This document shows positions 1-12,179 of a DNA stretch of 64,000 nucleotides, piece after piece. The notes beneath the pieces were generated by a model, which was not told the origin of the DNA, searched no databases, and saw only the letters and a list, made by a program, of their open reading frames with translations. Each line of letters opens with the position of its first letter. Positions within the stretch are counted from its first letter, which is position 1. Origin of the DNA: Trichoplax adhaerens (Eukaryota; Placozoa; Uniplacotomia; Trichoplacea; Trichoplacidae); the NCBI RefSeq assembly GCF_000150275.1, contig NW_002060946.1, positions 2,809,454 to 2,873,453 of the forward strand. The letters are read 5' to 3'. The position numbers and the translations under genes are program-made.

Positions 1-2276
1 TCATGGACGATTTAATAACTGCTTTGACCTGCACTATGATTAAGTATGATTTTAACCAAAAAATAATCAATCCAATTCGTTAATAGTGCTTAGTGTCATG
101 GTATCTTATCAAATAGTATCTAAATAATTGAAATCCTATATTGCATTGAATCAATTCTTAACGACAAAAGTCTTCTTCTTGTTTTGTTAGCTATTGAGCT
201 TGTCAATCCTGGTTTAAGGCAATTAATTTGATAACAGCGCAAAATTTGCAATTGTTAGCCATAATTATTGACACTAAAACATGAATTTAAGATTGCGTAA
301 TGTAATAATAATTTTTTACTGATAATTAATTTGCAAATTGGCGTATCAGTATAAATATATTTTATTGTTTAGTAAATTTAACCCTATTAAACAAACGTAA
401 TTCTGATTTATGCTCTTAACGGACTCATTTTTTTGGCCTACATGTATATGAAATCAAGGCGTAATTAAAAATGCTAATCAATGTCGATGCTTGCTTAGAG
501 AGTAATATAAGTATTTAAAAATGTTAACCGAGTCAGAATTAAATTTAGGGTTTCTACTTCTCGTCATGAATGAGCTTTACGACGGTCGATAGAGCACTGC
601 CGTCTGCTTTGCGAAATCTTAAGCAATGTGACACCTATGCGAATAAGTAGGAGCCGAAACAAGACTCGTTTGACTTCCTCTATTAGGATAATTCTAATAT
701 TGAGGTAAACAATTTGAACGTACAGTAGGGCTGGTGAAGCTGTAATACTTACTTTCTCTTTTAGTATTTTAACATACTTCATAGATTTAGCTTTTACTAC
801 ATTACGATACTTTACAAAATCATCCACTTAAGATGTAATACATGACTGGCACTTACTGTTTTAAGAGAGCAATATAGCAACGTGGTGAATAGAATTGAAT
901 TCGATGTAGTTAACCCTATAAAAATGTGCTATTAAAATGAACTGTCAATATTTCGGCAGGGCTTCGTTAGGCGCAGCAACGCACCCAATCATGGGCCTCC
1001 ATTAATGTCAACATATTTGAAACTAATAATCGAAACATTTATCAACCATTTCAAGGATGACATTTACTGGTCTTTAATATGGATCCTTGAAAACCCTGGA
1101 TGAATACTACAGTAATTTTCTAAAATAGTGAAATTTCATCAATTCATAGTCGCATGCAAGATATAGCCTCAATTTTTTTTCGTTAATTATCTGACCATCG
1201 GGTGCAACGGTTTATCGCCATCATCAGCGGTTAATTGAGCTGGAACAATGCATCTCAAGTTATTTTACAGTCTGATTTAGTCGATAAAGACCTTATTCTT
1301 ACTGATGATGGAATCGTTATTTACAGAATCAATATCATTACCATAAAGTGGTTACGTCATAGATACAGCTGGCGAATTTGCTAGGTTATCTGTTCTGTAC
1401 CGTAAGCCATATCCTCATCATTAAATGTTTTTATTGCAAACAAAGCCAACAATATATCAACCATTTTTCAACACTGAGTAACCTGGAAATAAATACAAAA
1501 ATATCGGATAAAAATCTACCGCGATATGGCAATACTACTTCAGTAATTGCTCTCTAATAGGTCATTTTTAGCCCCTGGGTAATTAACCCTGATCTAATTT
1601 GCATGTATAATGTTAACATTACATATATGATAGTTGTGTTTTGAGATTCCATTACGTCCTTATTTTAAGGTATCATCGTTACTGCTATAGTTTTGGTATT
1701 TACAGATTAGAAAGTCGCTATCTATGTAAACCTCGTAATCAGATGAATTTACCGTTACGTCTTTTAGTTGAAGGTACGTCCGCCACATGAGCCTCATAAG
1801 TTACAGAAAAAGAATAGTGCGCAGTAAAAACGATTAGAAAGTAGATTAATTCTTTATTTTGCTAGTCTTTATCAGCTAAGAGCTCAAGTTGAATCTAATA
1901 TAAAGAATAATCCCGTTTAGAATCAAGTAGAAAAATTATAAATAGTTCGCTAGTTATACAGCCTGTTGCTGATGTAAAAACTTAATAATTTCAATTTTTT
2001 GCAAACTTGATTCTTCTCTTTGTGTTAAGAAAACGTTGTAATTAGTCTACTAGAAAGTAAAACTGTATTGTATTAAACTATTTAGCATGTAAATTCCTAC
2101 ATGCGTTTCTGTTGAAAATCGTATCGAATTAGAATGCTTTAAAATGATATACGCATTGGCATTTTTTAGTCCTATTAATTTTTCTGGCTTTGCTTGAGAT
2201 GATGGCTAAAATTGTGCTAATAATGATCTATCATATTTTCTTCATACCTTAGACTTTACAAGAATCAAGTATAACC
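1..2276. other. Non-coding DNA left of the cluster
   Basis: AT-rich sequence with no recognisable exon on either strand. The longest open frame (564-827, minus, 87 codons) has no family motif, and its composition looks like chance. A slightly GC-richer patch lies around 955-1000. I see no repeat array or RNA gene. Confidence 0.6.
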
Positions 2277-4131
2277 ATGTCTAAATTAGAGAGCTCTACC
2301 TGCGCTGTCTTGCTACTAGTATCCGTAACAACAGCTGCAAATTTTCACGTTTCCATAGATGAAGATCTCAATTATCTTCTGGATTGGTCGTATAATGAAC
2401 AAGATTCGACAATGGAATTTACTGTACGAATCAAGACCACAGGATGGGTAGGATTTGGAATATCGCCTTATACAGGCCAAATGCCTGAATCTGATGTAGT
2501 TATTAGATGGGTCGATAGCAACGGGAAAGCATACCTACAGGTAAATTAGGATGATCTACTTTGTTGAAATGTTTTAAAATGCAAGATCGATAGCCTTTAA
2601 TCAGCCTAACTACCTGCTTTTCCGAAATACAGCTCTAAATAGTAATATTAGCAACAGCTCATATCTTGTGATTTTAAAGTATTAGCTAATAAAAGTCATT
2701 TCATCTTTTTACTTAATAATATAGGATCGATTTGCCACTGGCTGGATATTGCCAACTTTGGATAGTAGTCAGGACTATACTCTATTATCTGATTTTAAAG
2801 TAAATGGAACCACTACATTGAAATTCCGTAGAAAGTGTAACACTGGAAATCCAAAGATCTGATATAGAATGTAATACTATATTCTGCAGAAGTTAAAGTA
2901 GGAAATGCATTTATAGTTAATTCGTATATTGTAGGTTATCTATTACTGACGGTAAATGGTAAACACTAGGTTCCGTAGAGGTTAAATTAGGTAATGCATT
3001 TATTATTAGTTCGTACTTTAGCCAGTTAATAAATAGCTTGATAACCACTATTATGACGCTATTTGTGTACTTATTTTACATGTAAGAAAGCGACTTGTAA
3101 CATCCTGGAAGATCAAACGGTTAATTATACCATGCACAGACTAAAATCTGCATAAATTAAACCAGTTACTGAAAGCCCAAAAATCAAACTCACTTTCCTT
3201 CAAATGACTTCTAGGTTGTGTGGCTGATGGTCTAGTTGCAGATAGAATTTCATCGACAACGTAATTTCTAGTTTGATATGTTAAAACTATTACATACTGC
3301 GAGTTAGTACCTTCTCGTGCATGACCGTCATGTAACCACTTCTCTGCATGGAATCAATTAATTAAATTAACAATCTAACAGCTTACTGTATGCTCATATT
3401 TATCAAATCAACATTTATAAGTTATCGATTCTATCGATTTCTTGCTAGTTTGACAAACTAAACTAAGTATACTGTAGATCTAACTACAACTTGTTTAAAT
3501 GTCGATATTCTGCAAATTATTTGAAAATCAAAGTATTCTGTCCTGTTACGTATCGAATTCATGATGTAAATATTGTTTAATTCGAAATAATTATTAGGTG
3601 TTGCTTTACAAGCTTGACAATTCAGAAATGGAAAGAATTACCAACAATTTCAACAAATCCACATTACGATTTCAACTATCAGGTATGTTTACGACTTTGT
3701 CTAATTTGAATAAGAGGTCCTAATATTACAAAGGAATGATTAAAATGCGTATAAAACATAATCTTGGCCTGAATATCCAAATTTTATAGTATTCTAACTT
3801 GCCGATAATATAGTATAATTTTAATTAATACTATACTAGGAACTTTATTACCTGAAAAAGGAGGTTAAATACTGCCTGTAAGTAGCAGGTATCCTTTAAT
3901 ATTTCGAGGCGTCATTTAATTATTGGAAATAACATTGTATTTGTTAGCATTAATATACAGTGTAAAATTAAGCGAATATAAGTTTATGCTTAAATTGGCA
4001 ATAGGGAGACTTATCCACACGGGAAGAGATGGGCCTTAATTACGCATTTTATTATCCAAAAATTAACTTTGGAACGTGTTCAACTCTACCTGGATTAAGG
4101 ATATAATTCCATTTCTTAGCAAGCTACAGAA
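2277..4131 (+). pseudogene. Decayed DOMON/copper monooxygenase (gene A)
   Basis: Five exon remnants match the paralogues to the right: exon 1 at 2277-2540 (start codon, signal peptide, DOMON core with TTGWVGFGISPYTG), exon 2 at 2725-2870, exon 9 at 3598-3682, exon 10 at 3840-3877 and exon 12 at 4005-4131. Exon 1 is open. Each of the other four is exactly one base shorter than its counterpart in genes B to D (146 for 147, 85 for 86, 38 for 39, 127 for 128), so every one is frameshifted. Exon 9 also carries a CGA to TGA stop. Exon 12 has lost the conserved Cys after the copper-ligand Met (EMG instead of EMC). Exons 3 to 8, which carry the HH, HY and HTH copper ligands, and exons 11, 13 and 14 were not found. 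Splice signals around the remnants are still readable. A dead gene is much more likely than a short DOMON-only gene, although exon 1 alone could still be transcribed. Confidence 0.88.
2882..3021. repeat. 89-base-period tandem duplication in pseudogene A
   Basis: A stretch of about 50 bases at 2882-2934 recurs diverged at 2971-3021. Both copies contain GAAGTTAAA/GAGGTTAAA followed by a variant of AATGCATTTAT and TTCGTA. The repeat lies where exons 3 to 8 should begin, so it may mark a rearrangement in the dead gene. Confidence 0.6.
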
Positions 4132-5315
4132 GTTAGTGTTACAAATTGACATAAACAATCAGCATGAAATCGAAATTAATGCTGAAAGATTTCGAATAAT
4201 TCGAAAAGCAAATGACTGGGAAATAATGTAATATCGAACATAATAAATGTATTTTATCGTTGTAGAATGTTATAAGTAGGCTGATTAGTTTACTGAGTAT
4301 CTTTCTTAATTTATTGTTGCTACAAATCGAAATTTATAACGAGAGAAATGCTAAAATTATTATAGAAATTATTGTACGAATCTACTGTCAGATTTGCCCT
4401 CCATGACATTAACCTACAGCACGACTTTAAATACTGACGATCTCTTATCGTCCGGAGAAACAGTAAGACTACTAGTCTCTTAGACGTGCTTAGACATAAC
4501 TGAATCCAAACTTTATTGAAAAGTCAGTCAATTTATAGTGAATCGATGTAAACAGTAATTATTGCTTTATAGATTATAAAACTATGCAGCGATTTATTAA
4601 AAATATGTAAAATGTCATAGATAACGGTACGTAAATATATTCCTAGAAAGATTATCTTATGGAATCTGTGTTGCAACTGCTACGTAAAATTACCCCGTAA
4701 CAATCATATTGTACGTAAACGGCCAATTTAATGAATTTCTTGCTTACTAATTATGTCTAGTATATTTTACACGCAGCTATGGTAGCGTATTTGAGTAACG
4801 ATATAAGTAATAGAAGACTTGCTTATTCAATTACCTCGGTTCCGTCGTTTGTATCTAAAATTTGTGAATTGTCTGAATGTAAATAGTTTGAAAAAGTCTA
4901 GTAATTCTCGAACTTCATCGTATACAATAGAAGCAAGCGGTTCGCATATTAATGTATTTGGAAGTGAAGATGCTTATAAATAATCAGTATTTCAATTTTT
5001 CGATGAAAATACTTACAGCTAATTTAATATTTAAAGTTTTACTACTAGCTGGAAAATAAGATAACTAGAAAGTTGTTTAATAGTATCCTATTACCGCTAT
5101 ATAAGGTAGTCATGCAGTATAAGCTTTACATTTTGGAATTTTGAAGTAAGTAAAGGTTAATCCATTATTTACTGACTTATTACTTATGAAAGATTTAGTG
5201 CCTACTCCAATCAGAAACAGAACTGGAGGCATCTATAATTCTCTCTTAAATACAACTCTTCATAATTCGTAATTGCTTCAGGAACTCAAAAATGTGCAGA
5301 CTTATTCTACACCCG

Positions 5316-5347
5316 GCATGTAGTGCGTTTTAGGAAACGCACCATGC
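5316..5347. repeat. Strong inverted repeat (hairpin)
   Basis: The arms GCATG-ta-GTGCGTTT and AAACGCAC-CATGC flank a 4-base loop TAGG. This gives 13 paired bases interrupted only by a 2-base bulge. It is more GC-rich than its surroundings. It is too short for a typical pre-microRNA, and its function is unknown. Confidence 0.7.
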
Positions 5348-5593
5348 TATTTGACGTATGTAGTCCAGTATTTCTATGATTTAGTCTTGCAATTATGATA
5401 TCTCTAATATACTGAAAAGCAAACGAATGATCATATCCTTTATCTATTTTTCTATCTAGCGTTATGGGTTAAAAATACAAAACTTTAAACCAGCTATCAA
5501 TTGTACAATATAAAATACTACTGGAGTGGCAACTACTTTCTCCGCGATTTTCTCCGTTGCGGTTTTTGCTATTTTTGCTGTCCAATTGGTACT

Positions 5594-5716
5594 ATAATTT
5601 TCTATGCATATAAACGTAGCTGTCCGTATTGATATTCTTGAACTCTTCAGCTTTATAATTTTCTACGCGTATAAACGTAGCCACCCGTATTGATACTCTT
5701 GAACTCCCCAGCTTTT
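5594..5716. repeat. 61-base tandem repeat, two copies
   Basis: Copy 1 (5594-5654) and copy 2 (5655-5715) both run from ATAATTTTCTA through TATAAACGTAG, CCGTATTGATA and TCTTGAACT to CAGCTTT. They differ at only a few bases, so the duplication is fairly recent. No coding content is seen. Confidence 0.88.
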
Positions 5717-6660
5717 ATTCTTAAAGATCCATTTAAAATATATTTTTTGGAGAGAAGCTCATAGAGTAGAATATAACTATTTGCAATTCCTGTTTTATAT
5801 TACAAAAAATTTCAATGTACCATTAGAGACATGTATAGTTTACCCTTATGGGATATAATAGTAATTTAAAAAATTTCCTTGGGTACATATTAGAGAAAAA
5901 ATGGCTATCAAACTTATCAATAAGGCGAGTTTATACTTGTATCAAGTGAACCCTTAAGAGCAGAATTAGAAATTTATTTTTTGCCTAATGATTAATTGAA
6001 CACTCTAGCTCTACTAAACTCATCTGGGGATTTCTAGCGAATCTTCCACGTTACAAAGTAGAAGGATTTCGAAAACGTAATAACTGCTTTATTTCATATT
6101 AACACGACACTTTTAAATACAATGCTACTTAAATAAGTTGAAATCTCTACAAATTTGATGCTAGTGTATAAAATTTCAGTATTTATGTATTTATTAGCTA
6201 TGGCCTTCGAGAGCGCTACGAAACTATTGCATGACAGCATACTGCATCCCCTAGCGTGAAGACTGTTCCTATAAGCTAGCTTTAAATGGCAAAATATAGT
6301 TGATAAACAAAAATTTTTTTTGCTATTTATTCATGGTTTAATTAGTGGTATTAAACCATGTAAGATCGTTCTAAATTCAGACTTCAGCCGAATTATCGTA
6401 CGATAACTATCTAAGTCTAAATTACATCCTTTTCGATAAACAATATTGGTATAAATGACTGTACTGTATAGTATGAATACCGTAAGAAATAAACGAGAAA
6501 TATTTCATGCCATTTACTATGAAGTTATCACTTGTTGATTCAGTTAAAATCCAATTTTTATATAAATTATCTCCAGTAAAAAATGTATTGTATACTTTGA
6601 TTACATTATACGTTGTATACGAATATTATGTTCTAGTCTAAATATGAACACGGTAACTGA

Positions 6661-6795
6661 TGTTGCATGTCAAAGTTTTACGCATATATGAAGGATGCTT
6701 GTTTAAGTTGCACAGGAATTAATCAATTAACCTTCAAGATATGGATACAGAATAGACAAAGAAAAGCTCGTGTAATCCTCGTGACTTTAAATTAG
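6661..6795 (+). pseudogene. Possible homeobox relic (helix 2-3 like frame)
   Basis: An open stretch of 44 codons between a TGA at 6658 and a TAG at 6793 encodes, at 6733-6771, FKIWIQNRQRKAR. This resembles the recognition helix of a homeodomain: Trp48, Gln50, Asn51, Arg52 and Lys55 are in register, with Phe49 replaced by Ile and Arg53 by Gln. The preceding residues (LSCTGINQLT, 6703-6732) fit the helix 2 and turn pattern of homeodomains. No start or helix 1 could be joined in frame, and no splice site was assigned. It is either a decayed homeobox fragment, one exon of an unseen gene, or chance. Confidence 0.4.
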
Positions 6796-7820
6796 CTAAA
6801 TGTTCAATAATGGTGAGAATTTTACCGATCTCCATTGTTTATTCATGATCTTAACTAAATAATCAACAGGATTTTATTGGCATTACAGCTATTATATTTG
6901 ACGTCACTTAAATGTATTAATTATGATTATATATTAGTTGAGCTCGATAGTTAATAGTCAGTTTCACGGACTACTTCCTGATAAGTTTACTAGTTTAATG
7001 TAAATCACTTACTTGAGTTGCTTCTACAGGTTACTACCCTAATCTGCCGAATAGAATGCCGAATAAGAATATACTATCATACTGAAACACTGTCTGCAAT
7101 AATACTTTCTTAAACTCTATAATTTAGGCAACGTAGTGCAGTAACAAGTAGTAATACGAGTACTTTTGTTAACGTTACAGTTTGGAGTTGATTAGGAGTT
7201 ATATTTGGTTTCTTATTAGAGCAAAATAAATTACGATTGCTTCTTGAATTCTTTCGTATTTACTAATATTAGGATAGATATCATAAAAAAGATTACGTTT
7301 CTTTAGTTTCTATATTAATTAATTAATTAAGCGTATTAAGTAAGCTATTTAACTATATGTTCAGTTTTCAAATGTAATTGATAATGTTAATGTGTAAAAT
7401 AGTGATTGAAGTAATTACTGTTGGTAGCCTGGCAGGTACGAAATTTACGAAATCTTGAAGCCATGATGCAGCTGTAGCTTAATCATTAGCAACTTATGCA
7501 GTCATTAAGTACAATTACAGCTAAAATTCAGCTTCACCAGCGAATATAAAAAGGATTCTCTTAAATCTAGACTTTTAATATACAATAGTTGTCTTCCCTT
7601 GACTGAGCTTGATGAACTCAAGGGATGTGCTAGACGTAAAGTACTGCGTAGTTAGAAAAGGTTAAAACACATTTGGAGGTAGGATAAAAATCGTGTAGAG
7701 TTTTAAGTAGGAAAGTTTAAATTTGAGCTCAACGGTATATTATTGTATCATATACAATCAAAACTCTACTGAGAATAATAGTAGTCCGTATAATATTTTA
7801 AATCAACTTTTCCAAATAGT

Positions 7821-10800
7821 ATGGCAGGGACGTGGATTTATTACCTTCATGCTATCGCATTACTTCTGATAGCAGTAACTGCAGAAACACCGGAACAGTA
7901 TCATGTATCTATGGATGAAGATTCAAATTATCGTATGCATTGGTCTTTCAACAATCAAGATAAGATTATGCAATTTACTGTTGAAGTCAAAACAACAGGA
8001 TGGATAGGATTCGGAATATCTCCATATACTGGTCAAATGCCTGGATCGGATGTAGTCATTGGTTGGGTTGATAGTAATGGCAAGGCTTATTTACAGGTGG
8101 GCAGATTAAACATTGCTATTATTATGTGCAATTAAAGCTACATAATCAAACTATAAACTAGAATAAATTGGAGAATAAGAGCCTAAGATTGGTGAAATAC
8201 TTGACGTAGGCTAAAATGATTCGAATTAGTAAGCCCTTTGAAAGTTTTATACGTAAGTATATTCATTATCATTAAAATAGGATCGATTTGCCAATGGTCG
8301 AACACTACCAGCATTGGATGATAATCAAGATTATAAGTTGATATCAGGCATTGAAAAGAATGGAATGACTACACTAAAATTTAGCCGAAAGTTTAATACG
8401 GAGGATCCCAAGGATTTACCTCTAGAAGTAATAAATAGTATTGGAAGGCTACTGCAGTATCCTAATTAATCTTAATAACTACTGTACTTGTATCACTTGA
8501 GTTAAAGATTAAATTATGTAAAATAAATTTTTCTTTCGCAATATACTGCACTTAATGTAAGTGATACTAAGCATTTTATTAATTAATTGAATTAGGGTGG
8601 AACAACCAGATTGATTTGGGCATATAATAACAATGATCCGCCATCCCAAACTAACATTCCAATGCACCATAAAATGGGTAGTCGTAGTGTTAATTTATTC
8701 AATGCCATGCCCGAAATTGACAAGCCGAAACTACCAGACGATACTAAAACTTACGATTGCCTTGCTCCCAATGTAATTAAGAATAAATATGAATAAAAAT
8801 GATGATAATTGCACTTTATAATCATAATAACATAGAAACATGAAAATATTAAAAATGACGAATTAAAGTACTTGGTAAATACAAATAATCCTTGATTTTA
8901 AGATAATTTTGAAATATTGAGGGTACTAGCAAACTATTGATAAGGAACATATTGATCCTGTACTACGTGCTATTGCCAATATTTGTTTGCATACTTTATA
9001 CCTTGTAGGTTACTGTGCCTAGCAAGCATACATCATATTGGTGTGTAGGACTCAAGCTACCTCAAGTAACTGAGAAGCATCATATTATCAAGGTCAATAT
9101 TAATTAAATATTACAGATTGCTGCTTTTAGCTATTACAATGGAGTAATTAGATTTTAAATTATGGCCGTGGCATATTCTTATTATGTCTCGCAGACTCTT
9201 TCAGTTTCTTTCCAGATTACAATGAATTATGATATGGATAAATATAGTATATGAACTTCTAGGACTTGAAAGATTTAATTGCTCGCGAAACTTCTAAATT
9301 CTTTTTGATATAGCTTGATCCTGTTATTACAAAAGGCAATGAAGGTGTAGTTCATCATATGACATTATTTGAATGTGAATCGGATCCGAAATGGCATGGA
9401 TATGCAGCCGAATGTGATAGCCAAAATATGCCTAATCATTTACGAAATTGCCGCAGCGGTTCGGCTATGGCTGGTTGGGCCGTTGGAGGAGAAGTATGAG
9501 CTTTCTTTGTCATCAAATGTCACAAATCAAATGTTATTGAGAAAAATATTGAAATTCAAAATGTTCTACTAATATTTTTTATCTTACACACAAAAAGTCA
9601 ATAACTTTTCCGGCTAAAGCGGGATTTCCCATTGGTGGTAAAAATAATCCCAAATTTGCAGTAATTGAAATGCATTACGATAATCCTGAAGGGAAATCAA
9701 GTAAGCTGATGAGTATAATTTCATATTACAGTTTAAGTCCTGGTTAGAACAAGTTCACTAGATTATGCTGTACTTGCAATAACTTATCCCTCTTACATAT
9801 TAGGAAGGTAGGAGATGCTTATTATATCGAATATCTACACTTACCGGTTGCTAATGATTCTAATCTAACTTAAATTAGATATCGTTGATAGTTCCGGATA
9901 TAAAATTTATTATACCAAGCAACTTCGTCCAAATGATATTGGAGTTTTAATCATGGGCCATCTTGTATCTCCATTCCTGATTGTTCCAAATAACCAAATG
10001 CAATGGAATATTACTGGCTATTGTTCCGGTGAATGCACCAGTATGGTATGCAATTCCATTTCTATTCTAACAATTACGTTTTATGCTATTCGCATTGAGT
10101 GCAAATCAGTACATTTCACACTCATAAGTTCTATGATTCAAAATAAAATATAATCTTACTTCAACCCACTCTTACACTAAATAGAACTTAAATAAAGATT
10201 TGTGCTGAATTTAATTTGTTTAAATATGTTTTTGATATAATTGGAAAACTAGATCTTCCCTAAAAATGGCATCAACATCTTTGCATTATTCTTTCATACT
10301 CATTTAGCAGGTAACAAAGAATATATTTTAGGGATAGAATGCTTAAAAGACTATAATCTTATATTGGTATAATTTTAGATAAGACTGAAAACCGTTAGTT
10401 ATTAAGGTAGTATCGACTATTTTATAATTTATTTCTTGCAACTAAGCAATGACTTCGGTAATACTTCAACGAGACTTACAGTAATCTTTACCTAAATTAC
10501 TACACTTAATGATTTGTAATATTATTGTAATATTTTCTATTCGTATAATATCAAATAACGGTATGCTGCGGCAGTATGGGTAAGGCTTGTATATAGTTAC
10601 TGCTGAAAAAATTGTCTGTACTCTCGAATTAGCGAGGTTACTTTTCACTAGATTCTATAATTCAGCGTGCCTGATAATAAGTTAGATACTTTCTGACATT
10701 CGATACTGATTTCTAATGCAAAAATAATCCGCTAGCTATAGCAATACGTTTCATTTTTTCTGCATCCATTGATAATTAGGAGTGGCTCTTGACTCTCGAC

Positions 10801-12179
10801 AATTTAGAAATGGCAAAGAGCTACCTTTGGTTGCGGAAAACAAGCACTATGATTTTAATTATCAGGTAAATTTATCAACTCAGGATGAATTGGCATGCCT
10901 GTAGTAATATGGACAATTATCATATAACTTGATGCCTAGCTAACTTAAGTAACAATAACAGTTATCAGTTTATTTCCTAAATTAAGTATTTCAGTATGAG
11001 TAATGATCGATACTCTTGGCCAAAAATAAATTTCCTAAGTGTTATAATTTATCTTTTATCCATTAGGAACTTTATTATATGAAGGATGAAGTTAATATGA
11101 TGCCAGTATGTAGTTTTTAAATTATTTTCGTATGAATTAAATAAGATATGCCATGAATAAAAATATTATATTAACTTGCTAGGGAGATACTATGTCGGTA
11201 ACTTGTGTCTATAAAACAAAAAATCGCACAAAATTAACCTTGGTAAGGACTTGAGTTTTCATTTAATTTAGCGTTTATTCATAAGATGAGTCCATTTTTC
11301 TATGCTAATTTCATGCAATAATTTTATTCCAAAATCACACTAGGGAGGTTTATCAACAAAGGAAGAAATGTGCTTGAACTACGTATTTTACTACCCTAAA
11401 ATTGATCTTTCAGCTTGTTCAACTCAACCAGCTTATGAGGCCTTGGGTCCTTACTTGGCTAAGCTATGGAGGTATCGTACTCGTATAATAAAGATTATCA
11501 CCGCTAGAAAGGCTGATAATCTTCTGTAATAAGTTGTTTATACAGCACTCGCTTATTGAGCTATTTGAAATATATGATACTATTATCAAATCCTTTTTAG
11601 ATTTTTTGTGTATGGTAAGGAATATTTATTGCATGAATGTTAACATTACTGACAGCTGTAACATAGTACTTAATGCATATACTCGTATGCAGGGTAAAAT
11701 TTCTTCATAATATAAAAATATGGTGAAATATTTTATAGGAAAGGAATATTACCCATACCTAGTCAAAATGGAAGTGCTGGTTTGTATGAATCGCTTGGTG
11801 CAGCATCACTTGATGATCCTAAATTGATTCAGGAGCTCGCCAACGTCCAAACTTATCCGCCGCCAGCGATGTATTGCGCTTATGGAAACCGTACTATGCT
11901 CTTCGATGTAAGTCTGTTTTAAAATCAAATACTGACCAAAATGATTATTCAAAATGACTACTTTACAGTATTATAAGATAGACAGATAGAATTGTTTCTA
12001 ACTTCTATCATTTTATTTTTACTGAATTCTTATAGCGATTTGGGGTAAGAATGGCTAATTTTAAATCGGTCGCTAACTATACGATGGAGAATACAACCAA
12101 TGGTGGTTTCAGTATCTCAACGTTTTCTTCTGTCATGACATTAGCTCATATCGTCGTAGCTTTCTATTATTTATCTTAG
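7821..12179 (+). CDS. DOMON/copper type II monooxygenase (gene B), complete
   Basis: Fourteen exons: 7821-8096, 8281-8427, 8596-8772, 9009-9092, 9314-9493, 9598-9700, 9879-10045, 10253-10310, 10780-10865, 11067-11105, 11183-11242, 11344-11471, 11739-11907, 12036-12179. They join in frame into 605 residues, near MOXD1 length. Residues 1-21 form a signal peptide. Exons 1-2 encode the DOMON domain (TTGWIGFGISPYTG at about 60-73). The copper N-domain has HHM (His242, His243) and MHY (His314). The C-domain has HTH (393-395) and EMC (Met468). All six expected copper ligands are therefore present. The C-terminus is hydrophobic to the stop, suggesting a GPI anchor or a terminal membrane segment. The family hydroxylates its substrates with O2 and ascorbate in the secretory lumen or outside the cell. 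The substrate here cannot be assigned: MOXD1-like is favoured by the DOMON layout, with dopamine or tyramine beta-hydroxylase as the alternative. The start is the only ATG that gives a signal peptide. Confidence 0.93.

Larger units (their letters stand above)
4132..7820. other. Spacer between pseudogene A and gene B
   Basis: There is no clear gene. Items found here and listed separately are a hairpin at 5316-5347, a 61-base tandem repeat at 5594-5716 and a short homeodomain-like frame at 6661-6795. A run of TTAA units lies near 7314-7331. The rest is AT-rich with stops in all frames. Confidence 0.6.
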
